A stretch of DNA of 64,000 nucleotides, from assembly GCF_900343145.1 (NCBI RefSeq), contig NZ_LT996886.1, positions 1,302,001 to 1,366,000 on the forward strand. The letters are read 5' to 3'. This DNA comes from Tessaracoccus timonensis. GTDB lineage: Bacteria; Actinomycetota; Actinomycetes; Propionibacteriales; Propionibacteriaceae. Shown here one piece after another: positions 23,065-30,582 of the stretch. The translations under genes and the position numbers were made by a program. Under the pieces are notes generated by a model. It saw nothing but the letters and a program-made list of their open reading frames with translations. It searched no databases and had not been told where the DNA came from. How positions within the stretch are numbered: position 1 is the first letter of the stretch; the number at the start of each line of letters is the position of its first letter.

Positions 23065-24426
23065 ATGACTGAACCGACAGACCAGGATAAAGAACTGCAG
23101 CAGCGGGCCACCGAGTCCGAGTTTTCGGGTATCTCTGCCGACTCGGACGATCTGCTCGACGATGGCGAGCTGCGCGAAGGACTCATTAACCCCAACGCGT
23201 CCGGTGGCAAGGGGAAGAATTCCGGGCCAGGCATGATGCCACCCATGATGATGGGTGGCGCCGGCGCAGGTTCTGGTGCCGGCGCGGGTGCCCAGAACGC
23301 CATGGGCGCCAATGCCATGGCTGCGGGCCAAGTGAACGCGGCGAACATGAACGCCATGGGTGCGCAGGGCGCGATGCGTAGTGCGGGTGGTGCACCCGGC
23401 GGACTCGGCACTGCTGGTACTGGCATGGGTCCGGGCGGCGGCACCCCCGGAGTGCTAGCGGCTGGCAGCGAGTCTCCGCTGGGTGACATCCCGTCGGACT
23501 GGAAGCCAGGCGACCCGATTCTCCCCGGCGATCCCCGCCACCCCGGCGGCGACCTCGGGGCGATCTTCCCCGGCGATCCCCGCTACGGCGACCTTGTCCC
23601 TGGTTGGTCCGAAGGCGCCTACGGTGATCCGTCGGATCCCAGCAGCTGGAACATCCCGACCGGCTACAACCCGAATGACCCGAGCACCTGGGGCGGTGTC
23701 GATAACGGTGTCGGTGGCGTGCTCCCCAGCGATGGTGGGCGGCACGGTTGGAGCTATGGCGATCCGATCATGCCCGGCGACCCACGCCACCCAGGCGGCA
23801 CCAGCCCGCTCTACCCCGGCGACCCGGGCTACGACCGGGCCGCATTGGGCGGTGTTCTCAGCCCCGACGGTTGGTCCGGCGGCAACCCGCCGCACGGAAC
23901 CAATATCCCGACCGCACCTGGAACTAGGCCAGGCGACGCCCGCGACAGTGTTGGCGGCGGACAAGGGCCCGCCGGCGGCATCAGCAACCCTGGCGTCGGT
24001 TCCGCTGGCGGCGGGAATATCCCAGGCGCCGGGCAGCCTAACCTCCCCACATCTACCCCTCCCTCGGGCACAGGATCTGGTGGAACTTCAGGAGGCGGCG
24101 GTGGAACGGGCTCCGGACCGCAGAGCGGCGCGCATACCAGCTACAGCGTCGATCAGGCTCAGCTGCGCGAATGGGCCAAAAAGTGGCAGGAAGCATCCGA
24201 CAAAACAGCCGCGTTGCAGAGCAAGATGCAACTGCCGCAAGATTTCGGATTCATCGCATCCGCGCTGCCAGCAACACACACACTGGGTGGTTCCGTCATC
24301 GACTGGTCAACCGGCGCGAGCAAGGAATTCAACCAGATCGGTGAAAGCCTCATAGCGGCTGCGGATAGGTACGAAGAACAAGAGGGCTTCGGCGTTCGTC
24401 AATCGAACCAGGTAAGGGGTCAGTGA
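23065..24426 (+). CDS. B1: Gly/Pro-rich protein with type-VII-target-like C-terminus
   Basis: 453 residues. Residues 1-45 (ELQQRATESEFSGI--DSDDLLDDGELREGLINPNA) are conserved in paralog B2. A PGMMPPMMMGG stretch at ~53-65 leads into a long Gly/Ala/Pro region. Residues ~150-260 carry imperfect PGDPRHPGG / PGDPRYGD repeats. The last ~95 residues (YSVDQAQLREWAKKW....AADRYEEQEG) are helical and look like EspC-type (DUF2580) secretion targets. There is no signal peptide. It overlaps the next gene by four bases (GTGA). The function is not known; a secreted or surface protein with a flexible body is inferred. Confidence 0.65.
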   Translation: MTEPTDQDKELQQRATESEFSGISADSDDLLDDGELREGLINPNASGGKGKNSGPGMMPPMMMGGAGAGSGAGAGAQNAMGANAMAAGQVNAANMNAMGAQGAMRSAGGAPGGLGTAGTGMGPGGGTPGVLAAGSESPLGDIPSDWKPGDPILPGDPRHPGGDLGAIFPGDPRYGDLVPGWSEGAYGDPSDPSSWNIPTGYNPNDPSTWGGVDNGVGGVLPSDGGRHGWSYGDPIMPGDPRHPGGTSPLYPGDPGYDRAALGGVLSPDGWSGGNPPHGTNIPTAPGTRPGDARDSVGGGQGPAGGISNPGVGSAGGGNIPGAGQPNLPTSTPPSGTGSGGTSGGGGGTGSGPQSGAHTSYSVDQAQLREWAKKWQEASDKTAALQSKMQLPQDFGFIASALPATHTLGGSVIDWSTGASKEFNQIGESLIAAADRYEEQEGFGVRQSNQVRGQ

Positions 24427-25397
24427 GCATGGTGGCAGCAGTCGGAACGGCAGTCGGAGCACGCAGGTTTCCTCCCTTGACACAAATGATGGCGAGCGCG
24501 AGCGCGACGTACGCCGACGATGCTTTCCTCGGCGAGCCGACGTCGTCGGAGCAAGACCAGGATTACAAGAATCTCCCCTCGAATGCGGAAGCGCTGCGCA
24601 CGAGCCTCGACACCGCAGTGCGGATGGATGAGCAGCAAGTCACCTCATTCTGGGAAGAGGTGAAGGAAGCATTCCAGCATGGAGTGAACTATTTCTCAGA
24701 TCGCGAGGCATTCAAGCAGCGTTGTCAAGCCATTGTTGACGACGCACACGAGCAGCTGAGAAAGGTGGAAGGTAGTGTCGCTCAGCTCAAGAAGTTTCTC
24801 GGCATCCCCGAGAGGCTGACCGGAGAGTTCCACGAGTGGAGTGCTCACGCACACGAATTGAAGGCCATCATCGACCCAATCCCCGACTACGGCCAGATTC
24901 CGAATTGGCACGGGCCGGCCAGCAACGAATACCTCACCATGACAGAGGTGCAGGTGCAGGCGTGTAATGAGCTGTTCCCGCGTGCGAAGAACATGGCTGA
25001 GACGCTCCACATCGCGGAGAGCTTGAACTACGGCGTGTTGTCGGGCGCGAACTCGAACATCCAGACCGCGCTGGGGCACATGCAGCAATGCGTTGTCGTT
25101 CCTGAGGGCCGGTTCTACGTGAACACGGCACGCTGCGGAGCGGTGCTCTCTCAGTTGGCAGGCTTGTTGGATGAGATTCTCAAGCTGGCTGACGCCCCGT
25201 CGGGTCAGCTGAAAGCACGATTGCAGGATGTCGAATCGTCGGCAAGCGTGCTGCGCTCTGGGTGGCCGAGTGGCTCCTCGCAGCAAGGACAGGAGGGTGT
25301 GCCGTCGCCGGAGATCGACGTGACGGCACCGCGGGTTCCTGCCAGGTCCAATCCTGATCCGACCACCGGTCCCGGAAGCCAAGGTACTGAGCGCTGA
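24423..25397 (+). CDS. C1: helical WxG-motif protein, third gene of triad 1
   Basis: 324 residues from GTG 24423; ATG 24429 is an alternative. It is predicted almost all helical. Near residue 160 it has NWHGPASNEYLTMTEVQVQACNELFP, a W-x-G turn followed by the A--Y pattern of WXG100-like helical hairpins. A further block reads S--VLRSGWPSGSSQQG near 285, followed by a disordered Pro-rich tail. C2 at 27023 shares W-GPA---Y--M--VQV-A--E and VLS-QWPSG. There are no membrane helices and no signal peptide. A type-VII-like substrate or chaperone is inferred, not shown. Confidence 0.62.
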   Translation: MSMVAAVGTAVGARRFPPLTQMMASASATYADDAFLGEPTSSEQDQDYKNLPSNAEALRTSLDTAVRMDEQQVTSFWEEVKEAFQHGVNYFSDREAFKQRCQAIVDDAHEQLRKVEGSVAQLKKFLGIPERLTGEFHEWSAHAHELKAIIDPIPDYGQIPNWHGPASNEYLTMTEVQVQACNELFPRAKNMAETLHIAESLNYGVLSGANSNIQTALGHMQQCVVVPEGRFYVNTARCGAVLSQLAGLLDEILKLADAPSGQLKARLQDVESSASVLRSGWPSGSSQQGQEGVPSPEIDVTAPRVPARSNPDPTTGPGSQGTER

Positions 25398-25408
25398 CCT
25401 TCACACTC

Positions 25409-25442
25409 ACGGTGGGGCTGCCCGACAGGGTGGCCCCACCGT
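25409..25442 (+). terminator. Hairpin between the two triads
   Basis: 10-bp perfect arms ACGGTGGGGC/GCCCCACCGT with a 14-nt loop, followed by TCGTGTTCTC. It lies 12 bases after the C1 stop. Without a clear T run it is a probable terminator, and it suggests that the two triads are separate transcripts. Confidence 0.55.
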
Positions 25443-25506
25443 CGTGTTCTCGCTGAACATGCCCAGATGGGTGCTCGTAACCCGTCGAAGTGATCCCCTC
25501 CGCTGG

Positions 25507-25512
25507 AATACT
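25507..25512 (+). promoter_or_regulatory. Proposed -10 box giving a leaderless A2 message
   Basis: AATACT seven bases before GTG 25520, in the same relative place as the box at 22275 and inside the same conserved block. The -35 region is not well conserved between the two copies. Confidence 0.5.
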
Positions 25513-25519
25513 GAACGGC

Positions 25520-26200
25520 GTGTCCGACGATCTGTTTGACGACGAGTACGACCCGCTCGCCCCACCACCTGGCGGGGAGTCTGACCTGCCGTTGGAAGAG
25601 GAGCTTGGCACCGGCGGTTTCGCGGGCGGCGGCGTCGTCAAACTGTGGTTCGAGCAGGGGCGGTTGAAGACGGTTCGCGTTTCCCCAACCTGGTTCGACA
25701 AGTTGGAGCCCGGGCAAACGCTGGCACAGGCCTTCGAAGAGGCGTTCTTGCTGTCGTCGGCTGCGATCGTCGAGGAAGAAGACGCGGCGCTCGACACGTC
25801 GGAGCTCATGCTCAACCTTCCTCCGCTGAGCGCTGCCGCCGTCGACGCATACGCCGCCATGCTGCATGACCACTCTGCAGCGTGGCAACGCGCCATCGAC
25901 GAGGCTGATCACCTCCCACCGAACCCGTCCGAGGCGACAGGGGAGCACACCGGGGCAGTGGTGATGCTGAACCGGGCAGGGCATCCGGCACGAGTGATGT
26001 TCGATGAGGAGTGGCTCGACGAGGCGCAGGTCGGCTCGATCTGCAGCGCCGTGTACGGGGCCACGATGAAGGCCTACCAGGCGTTCGTCCCCACCACAGA
26101 CCACAAACAGCGAGAACTCGACCGCTTCCGCCTCGAACACGAGGTGCTGATGGCGGGATTCCGACGGCTACTCATCCCACGACGTGAGGAGCAAGCATGA
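25520..26200 (+). CDS. A2: paralog of A1 with two YbaB-like segments
   Basis: 226 residues from GTG 25520; GTG 25490 would add ten. It is shorter than A1 because the acidic linker is reduced (VSDDLFDDEYDPLAPPPGGES). The first YbaB-like segment is VVKLWFEQGRLKTVRVSPTWFDKLEPGQTL near residue 35, given here in two parts (VVKLWFEQGRLKTVRVSP and TWFDKLEPGQTL). The second is GAVVMLNRAGHPARVMF-EEWLDEAQVGSIC near 140. It ends VLMAGFRRLLIPRREEQA. The last four bases overlap the B2 start (ATGA). The role is unknown; it pairs with B2 and C2 as A1 does with B1 and C1. Confidence 0.65.
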   Translation: MSDDLFDDEYDPLAPPPGGESDLPLEEELGTGGFAGGGVVKLWFEQGRLKTVRVSPTWFDKLEPGQTLAQAFEEAFLLSSAAIVEEEDAALDTSELMLNLPPLSAAAVDAYAAMLHDHSAAWQRAIDEADHLPPNPSEATGEHTGAVVMLNRAGHPARVMFDEEWLDEAQVGSICSAVYGATMKAYQAFVPTTDHKQRELDRFRLEHEVLMAGFRRLLIPRREEQA

Positions 26201-27021
26201 GCGAACTGAATGAAATCTGGAGGGAGCTCGCCCGGCGCGCATCCGAGTCGAAGTTCAGCGGCGTCGCAGCAGAAAGCGACGACCTGCTCGGCTCTGCGGA
26301 GCTGCGCGAGGGCTTGCTGAGCCCGAACGCGGCAGGCGGGCCGAACGCGATGGGCGGCGGCCCCGGCATGATGCCTCCGATGATGATGGGCGGCATGGGT
26401 GGCAGCGGCGGCGGAAACGGCTCTCGTGGAGGCGGTGGCCTTGGCGGGTCGACGGGATCCGCTCCGGCTGGCGGTGCGCCGTCGAACTACGCGCCCCGGC
26501 AAGCGGGAACGCTCACGTCGGCGAAGGAGATCAAGCCCGAGAACGCCGGCGACGCGATGCCCGGCGGGGGCGCGCCCGGTGGCGGGATGCCGGCTGGCGG
26601 GCCCATGGCCGCAGGCGACGACACCATGCCTGAGGGCGGGGGTGGCGTCGATGATGAGGCGGCTGAGCAGGCTGAGCCCGAGTCGTCGTTCGTGCCCCAT
26701 GCCCCCACGGGGGAGGGCGACGAGGTCAACCGCGACGGGTTCACCGTCGAGCATGGAACGATGTCGGAGGTGGCTGAGTTGTGGTCGCAGATGTCGGACG
26801 CCTACGGGCACGCGTCGTCGCGAATGCCTGCACCTGTGAGCCTCGGGTTTGCGGAGAAGGCCAAGGTATCCACCGACGGTCTCGCGTCAGCCGCTGAGCG
26901 GTGGGGGCACGAGGCGGCGCAGGAGTTCCTCACCATCAGCCACTCGATGGTGAGCTCGGTGCGCGCCTACGAGGAGTCCGAAGACGTGGCCGTTACCGCG
27001 GTCGGCAAGCAGGAAGGCTGA
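26197..27021 (+). CDS. B2: paralog of B1, shorter Gly-rich protein
   Basis: 274 residues. The N-terminal ELARRASESKFSGVAAESDD / LLGSAELREGLLSPNAAGG block and PGMMPPMMMGGMGG mirror B1. The middle is Gly/Ala/Pro-rich but lacks the PGDPRHPGG repeats. The C-terminal ~85 residues (VEHGTMSEVAELWSQMSDAY ... VSSVRAYEESEDVAV) form a helical target-like domain. It starts inside the A2 stop and is followed after one base by C2. The PMMMGG-type stretch recalls Gly/Met-rich linkers of actinobacterial type-VII-associated proteins. Confidence 0.63.
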   Translation: MSELNEIWRELARRASESKFSGVAAESDDLLGSAELREGLLSPNAAGGPNAMGGGPGMMPPMMMGGMGGSGGGNGSRGGGGLGGSTGSAPAGGAPSNYAPRQAGTLTSAKEIKPENAGDAMPGGGAPGGGMPAGGPMAAGDDTMPEGGGGVDDEAAEQAEPESSFVPHAPTGEGDEVNRDGFTVEHGTMSEVAELWSQMSDAYGHASSRMPAPVSLGFAEKAKVSTDGLASAAERWGHEAAQEFLTISHSMVSSVRAYEESEDVAVTAVGKQEG

Positions 27022-27022
27022 C

Positions 27023-28204
27023 ATGACTGCACTACAACTCTCCGGAGCCGTGGCGACGAAGACTGGCGTGGGGTGCCCGACGGCAGGGGTCGCTGACGCA
27101 GCCGAACAAGCGGACACCGAGACCATGCAGCAGGCCGTGGAGCAGTACGCCGATGGGCTTGAAGAGACGCTTGACGGCTACATGCAGCGGGTGAGCGTGG
27201 GAGATGCGTCGCTGCAGACGCGCGAGTATCGGCAGATGATGAACGTCGTCGAACAGCTCGAAGCGGCGCTTGAAGAAGCTGTGGCAGCCGATCACCGCGA
27301 CTTCGATGAGTTCTTTACGGTGCTGCAGGCATTGATGGGAGATATGCGCTCGTTCCTGCCCGAGCAGCGACTCTTCACGCAGCTCTCCGACGACATCGTG
27401 CAGAGCGCTCGAGCCGCGCTGGCCGAGGTGCGCCGTCGCATCGAGGACGACGTCACCATCCACATGGATGTGCCTGAGGAGGTGAAGGAGACGGCGCAGG
27501 TGTGGTCGGAGACCGCCGACGTGGTGGAGCAGGTAGCGCCCACACTGTCTAAGCTCACGCGTGTGAACGGGTGGAGCGGCCCCGCGGCCATGACCTACCG
27601 CCAGATGGCCGACGTGCAGGTGGCGGCAAACGAGGAGTTTCAGTATCTGCCGCGCGCCATGGCAGATGCGTACGACGTCATCAGCACGCTGAATCGGGCA
27701 GTGCTCATCGCCGTGCACGATGCGCTGCGCACCACGCTGCAGCAGGCCACCTCCACACAGCCGGGCTTCCCTGGGCAGCTGTTTCGTCGGGTGCAGCAAT
27801 TCGAGCGCGCCATTGAACGCTGCAACACTGAGTTGCTGACCGAGGCGCTCGATATCTCCGCTGAAGGCACCGACCACGTCGCCGGATTCGTCGACGACAT
27901 CCGCTCCGCCACTGCTGTGCTTAGCGACCAGTGGCCCTCGGGGACGAGCAAGTCCGGCCTGCAACCTGGTGATACGGCGAGGCAGCTCGTCGGTTGGCTC
28001 TCCTCCGACGTGGCTCCCGTCGCCCGCCGCGCCGAGACGCAGGACGGCGAAGCCTCCGAACCTGGCGCTGGCGAGGCTGACGACCAGGGTGAGGCGCGGA
28101 CGGGCCAAGCGCAACAGGGCCCTAGTACAGATCGTCGCGAGATGCGTACTGACGTGCCTCGCCGCGGAATGTTCAACACCACCGAGCATCGCGTTCGCTT
28201 CTGA
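27023..28204 (+). CDS. C2: paralog of C1, helical WxG-motif protein
   Basis: 393 residues, predominantly helical. Long amphipathic helices at ~28-150 precede GWSGPAAMTYRQMADVQVAANEEF near residue 186, the W-x-G-P-A---Y motif shared with C1. VLSDQWPSGTSKSG is near 306, followed by a disordered acidic/Gln-rich tail ending TTEHRVRF. There is no signal peptide or membrane segment. It is the last gene of triad 2; palindrome D copy 1 begins 28 bp after its stop and may terminate the transcript. Confidence 0.62.
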   Translation: MTALQLSGAVATKTGVGCPTAGVADAAEQADTETMQQAVEQYADGLEETLDGYMQRVSVGDASLQTREYRQMMNVVEQLEAALEEAVAADHRDFDEFFTVLQALMGDMRSFLPEQRLFTQLSDDIVQSARAALAEVRRRIEDDVTIHMDVPEEVKETAQVWSETADVVEQVAPTLSKLTRVNGWSGPAAMTYRQMADVQVAANEEFQYLPRAMADAYDVISTLNRAVLIAVHDALRTTLQQATSTQPGFPGQLFRRVQQFERAIERCNTELLTEALDISAEGTDHVAGFVDDIRSATAVLSDQWPSGTSKSGLQPGDTARQLVGWLSSDVAPVARRAETQDGEASEPGAGEADDQGEARTGQAQQGPSTDRREMRTDVPRRGMFNTTEHRVRF

Positions 28205-28231
28205 TTTCACTTGCGCCGGTCTACGCGGTGC

Positions 28232-28313
28232 AAACTGCAAAACTCGCCACTAGTCGCGTCGCTTCTCGCTCAATCACGCATGAGGCGTGCGACTGTTGGC
28301 GAGTTTTGCAGTT
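28232..28313. repeat. Palindrome family D, copy 1
   Basis: Arms start AACTGCAAAACTCGCCA (left) and its complement (right), with a ~30-nt centre containing CTCGCTCAATCACGCATGAGG. A two-base difference interrupts the left arm. Followed by CTTCTTCGGGAGC, which is also found after copy 2. It lies between triad 2 and the GntP gene. Confidence 0.92.
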
Positions 28314-28329
28314 CTTCTTCGGGAGCAGG

Positions 28330-29676
28330 TCAGGAGACCAACGCGAAGGTTCCCCAGGTCAGCAAGAACCCGGTCAGTCCGAAGACTGTGGACAGTACTG
28401 TCCAGGTTTTCAACCCATCCTTCACGCTGAGCCCCATATATTTCGTGACGATCCAGAACCCGGAGTCGTTGATGTGCGACAGACCGAGACCACCGAAACA
28501 GATGGCGAGCGTGACCAGGGTCATTTGCAGGTTGGAGTATCCGGCATCTGCGATGGGCTGAGCCAGGAGCCCGGCAGCGGTCAGGATTGCGACCGTGGCT
28601 GAGCCTTGCGACGCACGCAGAGCCAGGGAGATGAGGAACCCAGCCAGAATGATGGGCATGTTGATGCTGATGAGTACGTCGGAGAACGCCTTGCCGATGC
28701 CCGAAGTCACCAGCACATTGGCAAACACTCCACCAGCGCCGGTGACAAAGACGATCACCGCGACGTCCGGCAAAGCCGAATCGAGAACACTTCCGCGCTT
28801 CTCAAGCGACCAACCTTGCTGATGCCCCACGACGAGATACGCCACGAGCACAGCAGTGAGCAGCGCTAGGGGCGAGGCTCCCACCATGGAAACGAGCCGA
28901 TGGGCGAAGGTGTCCTTCTCGAGCGTCATCGAGCCGACCGTTCCCACCATGATCTGGATGATGGGCAACAAAATCAAAGCCACCACTACGCCAGCACTGA
29001 GTGGCGTTCGTCCTGTGTCGTCAGTACGAATCGAAGCGGTTGCTGGAGATTCCAGAAGGGTGACTTTCTCGGGGTCCACTCGTTTCGAGGTGAAGTAGCC
29101 GACGACGACCGTCACCGCCGTGATGGGAAGGCCAATCAGCAGCAGGAGACCAGGGTCTGCACCCGTGATGCCAGCAGCTGCCACGGGGCCAGGGTGTGGA
29201 GGCAATGCGACGTGCACGGTGAGCATCGCACCGGCGACGGGCAGGCCGATACGCACCGGGTTGATCTTCGCCATGCGGGCGAAACCAAACACAATAGGTG
29301 CGAGGATAATGAATCCAACGTCGAAGAAGACGGGGATTCCCAAAACGAAAGCGGCGGCAGTCACGGCAGCCACAACACGTTTCGGCCCTAGCACCGCGGA
29401 GAAGCGCTGGGCCAAGGCGTCGGCGCCGCCAGCAGCTTCAATGAGGCGCCCCAACATCGCGCCCAATCCGACGACGATCATCACCGACGACAGAGTCTTA
29501 CCCATGCCGTCCGTCATCGTCGGGATGACGTCGGCGATGGGGATGCCCGCCGCGATGGCCGTACCGAACGATACGAGCAGCATCGCGACGAATGCCGACA
29601 TCCTGACCCGAATTACGAGGAGCAGCAGTAGCGCAATGGCGCCGATTGCGATGCCGAGTAGAGCAGGAGCAGACAT
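28330..29676 (-). CDS. GntP-family gluconate/sugar-acid:H+ symporter
   Basis: 448 residues with about 12 membrane segments. Typical GntP features include IPVFFDVGFIILAPIVFGFA near residue 113, LPPHPGPVAAA near 158, VFVTGAGGVFANVLVTSGIG near 310 and the C-terminal GGLGLSHINDSGFWIVTKYMGL. It is the last gene of a minus-strand operon after the dehydrogenase and the DUF1537 kinase. Those partners point to a four-carbon sugar acid such as threonate or erythronate rather than gluconate as cargo. Confidence 0.9.
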   Translation of the reverse strand: MSAPALLGIAIGAIALLLLLVIRVRMSAFVAMLLVSFGTAIAAGIPIADVIPTMTDGMGKTLSSVMIVVGLGAMLGRLIEAAGGADALAQRFSAVLGPKRVVAAVTAAAFVLGIPVFFDVGFIILAPIVFGFARMAKINPVRIGLPVAGAMLTVHVALPPHPGPVAAAGITGADPGLLLLIGLPITAVTVVVGYFTSKRVDPEKVTLLESPATASIRTDDTGRTPLSAGVVVALILLPIIQIMVGTVGSMTLEKDTFAHRLVSMVGASPLALLTAVLVAYLVVGHQQGWSLEKRGSVLDSALPDVAVIVFVTGAGGVFANVLVTSGIGKAFSDVLISINMPIILAGFLISLALRASQGSATVAILTAAGLLAQPIADAGYSNLQMTLVTLAICFGGLGLSHINDSGFWIVTKYMGLSVKDGLKTWTVLSTVFGLTGFLLTWGTFALVS

Positions 29677-29677
29677 G

Positions 29678-30559
29678 TCAGTCTCGCTGAGGCTTCACAA
29701 CGTTAATCACGCTGGAGTCATCATCTGCCCCACGGCCCTGGGCGAAGGCCTGCAGGTAGAGCTGCTCGGCCGCCGCAGCGACGGGAACCGGCATACCGAC
29801 GGCTTTGGCTGCCGAGGTGACGATGCCCATGTCCTTTACGAAGATGTCGACGCGTGACTTCACCTCGGCAGTCTCACCGTTGTACGCCTGAATAGCGCGC
29901 GGACCACGATCACCGAGCATGAAGGATGCGGCCGCGCCAGACATGAGCGCTTCGAGCGCCTTGTCTTGATCAAGGCCGAGCTGGCCCGCGAGCGCCAACG
30001 CCTCACCAGCAGCGGCAATGTGCACGCCACACAGAAGCTGGTTGACCGTTTTCATGCACTGACCCTTGCCGGGCGCCTCGCCCACCCAAACGAGGTTGGA
30101 TGCCATGGCTTCCAGCACGGGCAGGCAGCGTTCGTACACATCGGGGGTGGCTCCCACAGTCACGAGTAGTTCTCCCTTGCCAGCCCGTAGTGGACCGCCT
30201 GAGACCGGCGCATCGGCGAGGCCGATACCGTCGCGGTCTAGTCGATCAGCGACATCTTCTACAGCCGCGATACCTACGGTGGAGGTGAGGATGATTGATG
30301 CACCCGGCTTCAGCACAGCGCAGATACCGTCGGCGCCGTAGAGCAGATCCTCGAGTTGGGCTTGGTTGCGCACCGCGACGAGCACGACGTCGGCGCCGTC
30401 AGCAGCTTCGCGTGCAGAGGGGCGACAATCGATGTGGGCCTGCTGTGCCAGCGCTACGCGCGCCTCAGCCACGTCGAATGCGGTGACGGAGAACGATTGC
30501 GATAGCCAGGTGGCCATGGGGAGTCCCATGGCTCCGAGTCCGAGAACAGCGATGTTCAT
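29678..30559 (-). CDS. ltnD: 3-hydroxyisobutyrate-dehydrogenase-family oxidoreductase, L-threonate dehydrogenase type
   Basis: 293 residues. The Rossmann loop is VLGLGAMGLPMA at residues 4-15, the substrate-binding ADAPVSGGPLRAGKGELLVTVG near 114, and the catalytic lysine region GKGQCMKTVNQLLCGVH near 166. Its place beside a DUF1537 kinase matches LtnD of threonate catabolism, which oxidises L-threonate to 2-keto-L-threonate. The symbol is by family and context; another C4 acid is possible. The gene ends one base before the GntP ATG. Confidence 0.8.
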   Translation of the reverse strand: MNIAVLGLGAMGLPMATWLSQSFSVTAFDVAEARVALAQQAHIDCRPSAREAADGADVVLVAVRNQAQLEDLLYGADGICAVLKPGASIILTSTVGIAAVEDVADRLDRDGIGLADAPVSGGPLRAGKGELLVTVGATPDVYERCLPVLEAMASNLVWVGEAPGKGQCMKTVNQLLCGVHIAAAGEALALAGQLGLDQDKALEALMSGAAASFMLGDRGPRAIQAYNGETAEVKSRVDIFVKDMGIVTSAAKAVGMPVPVAAAAEQLYLQAFAQGRGADDDSSVINVVKPQRD

Positions 30560-30582
30560 GGTTGGTTCCTTTCGGGTGTTGC

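Noticed and set aside
22396-23331. Minus-strand frame opposite A1
   Set aside because: It is a shadow of the A1/B1 junction with no start context; the plus strand has conserved paralogous blocks.
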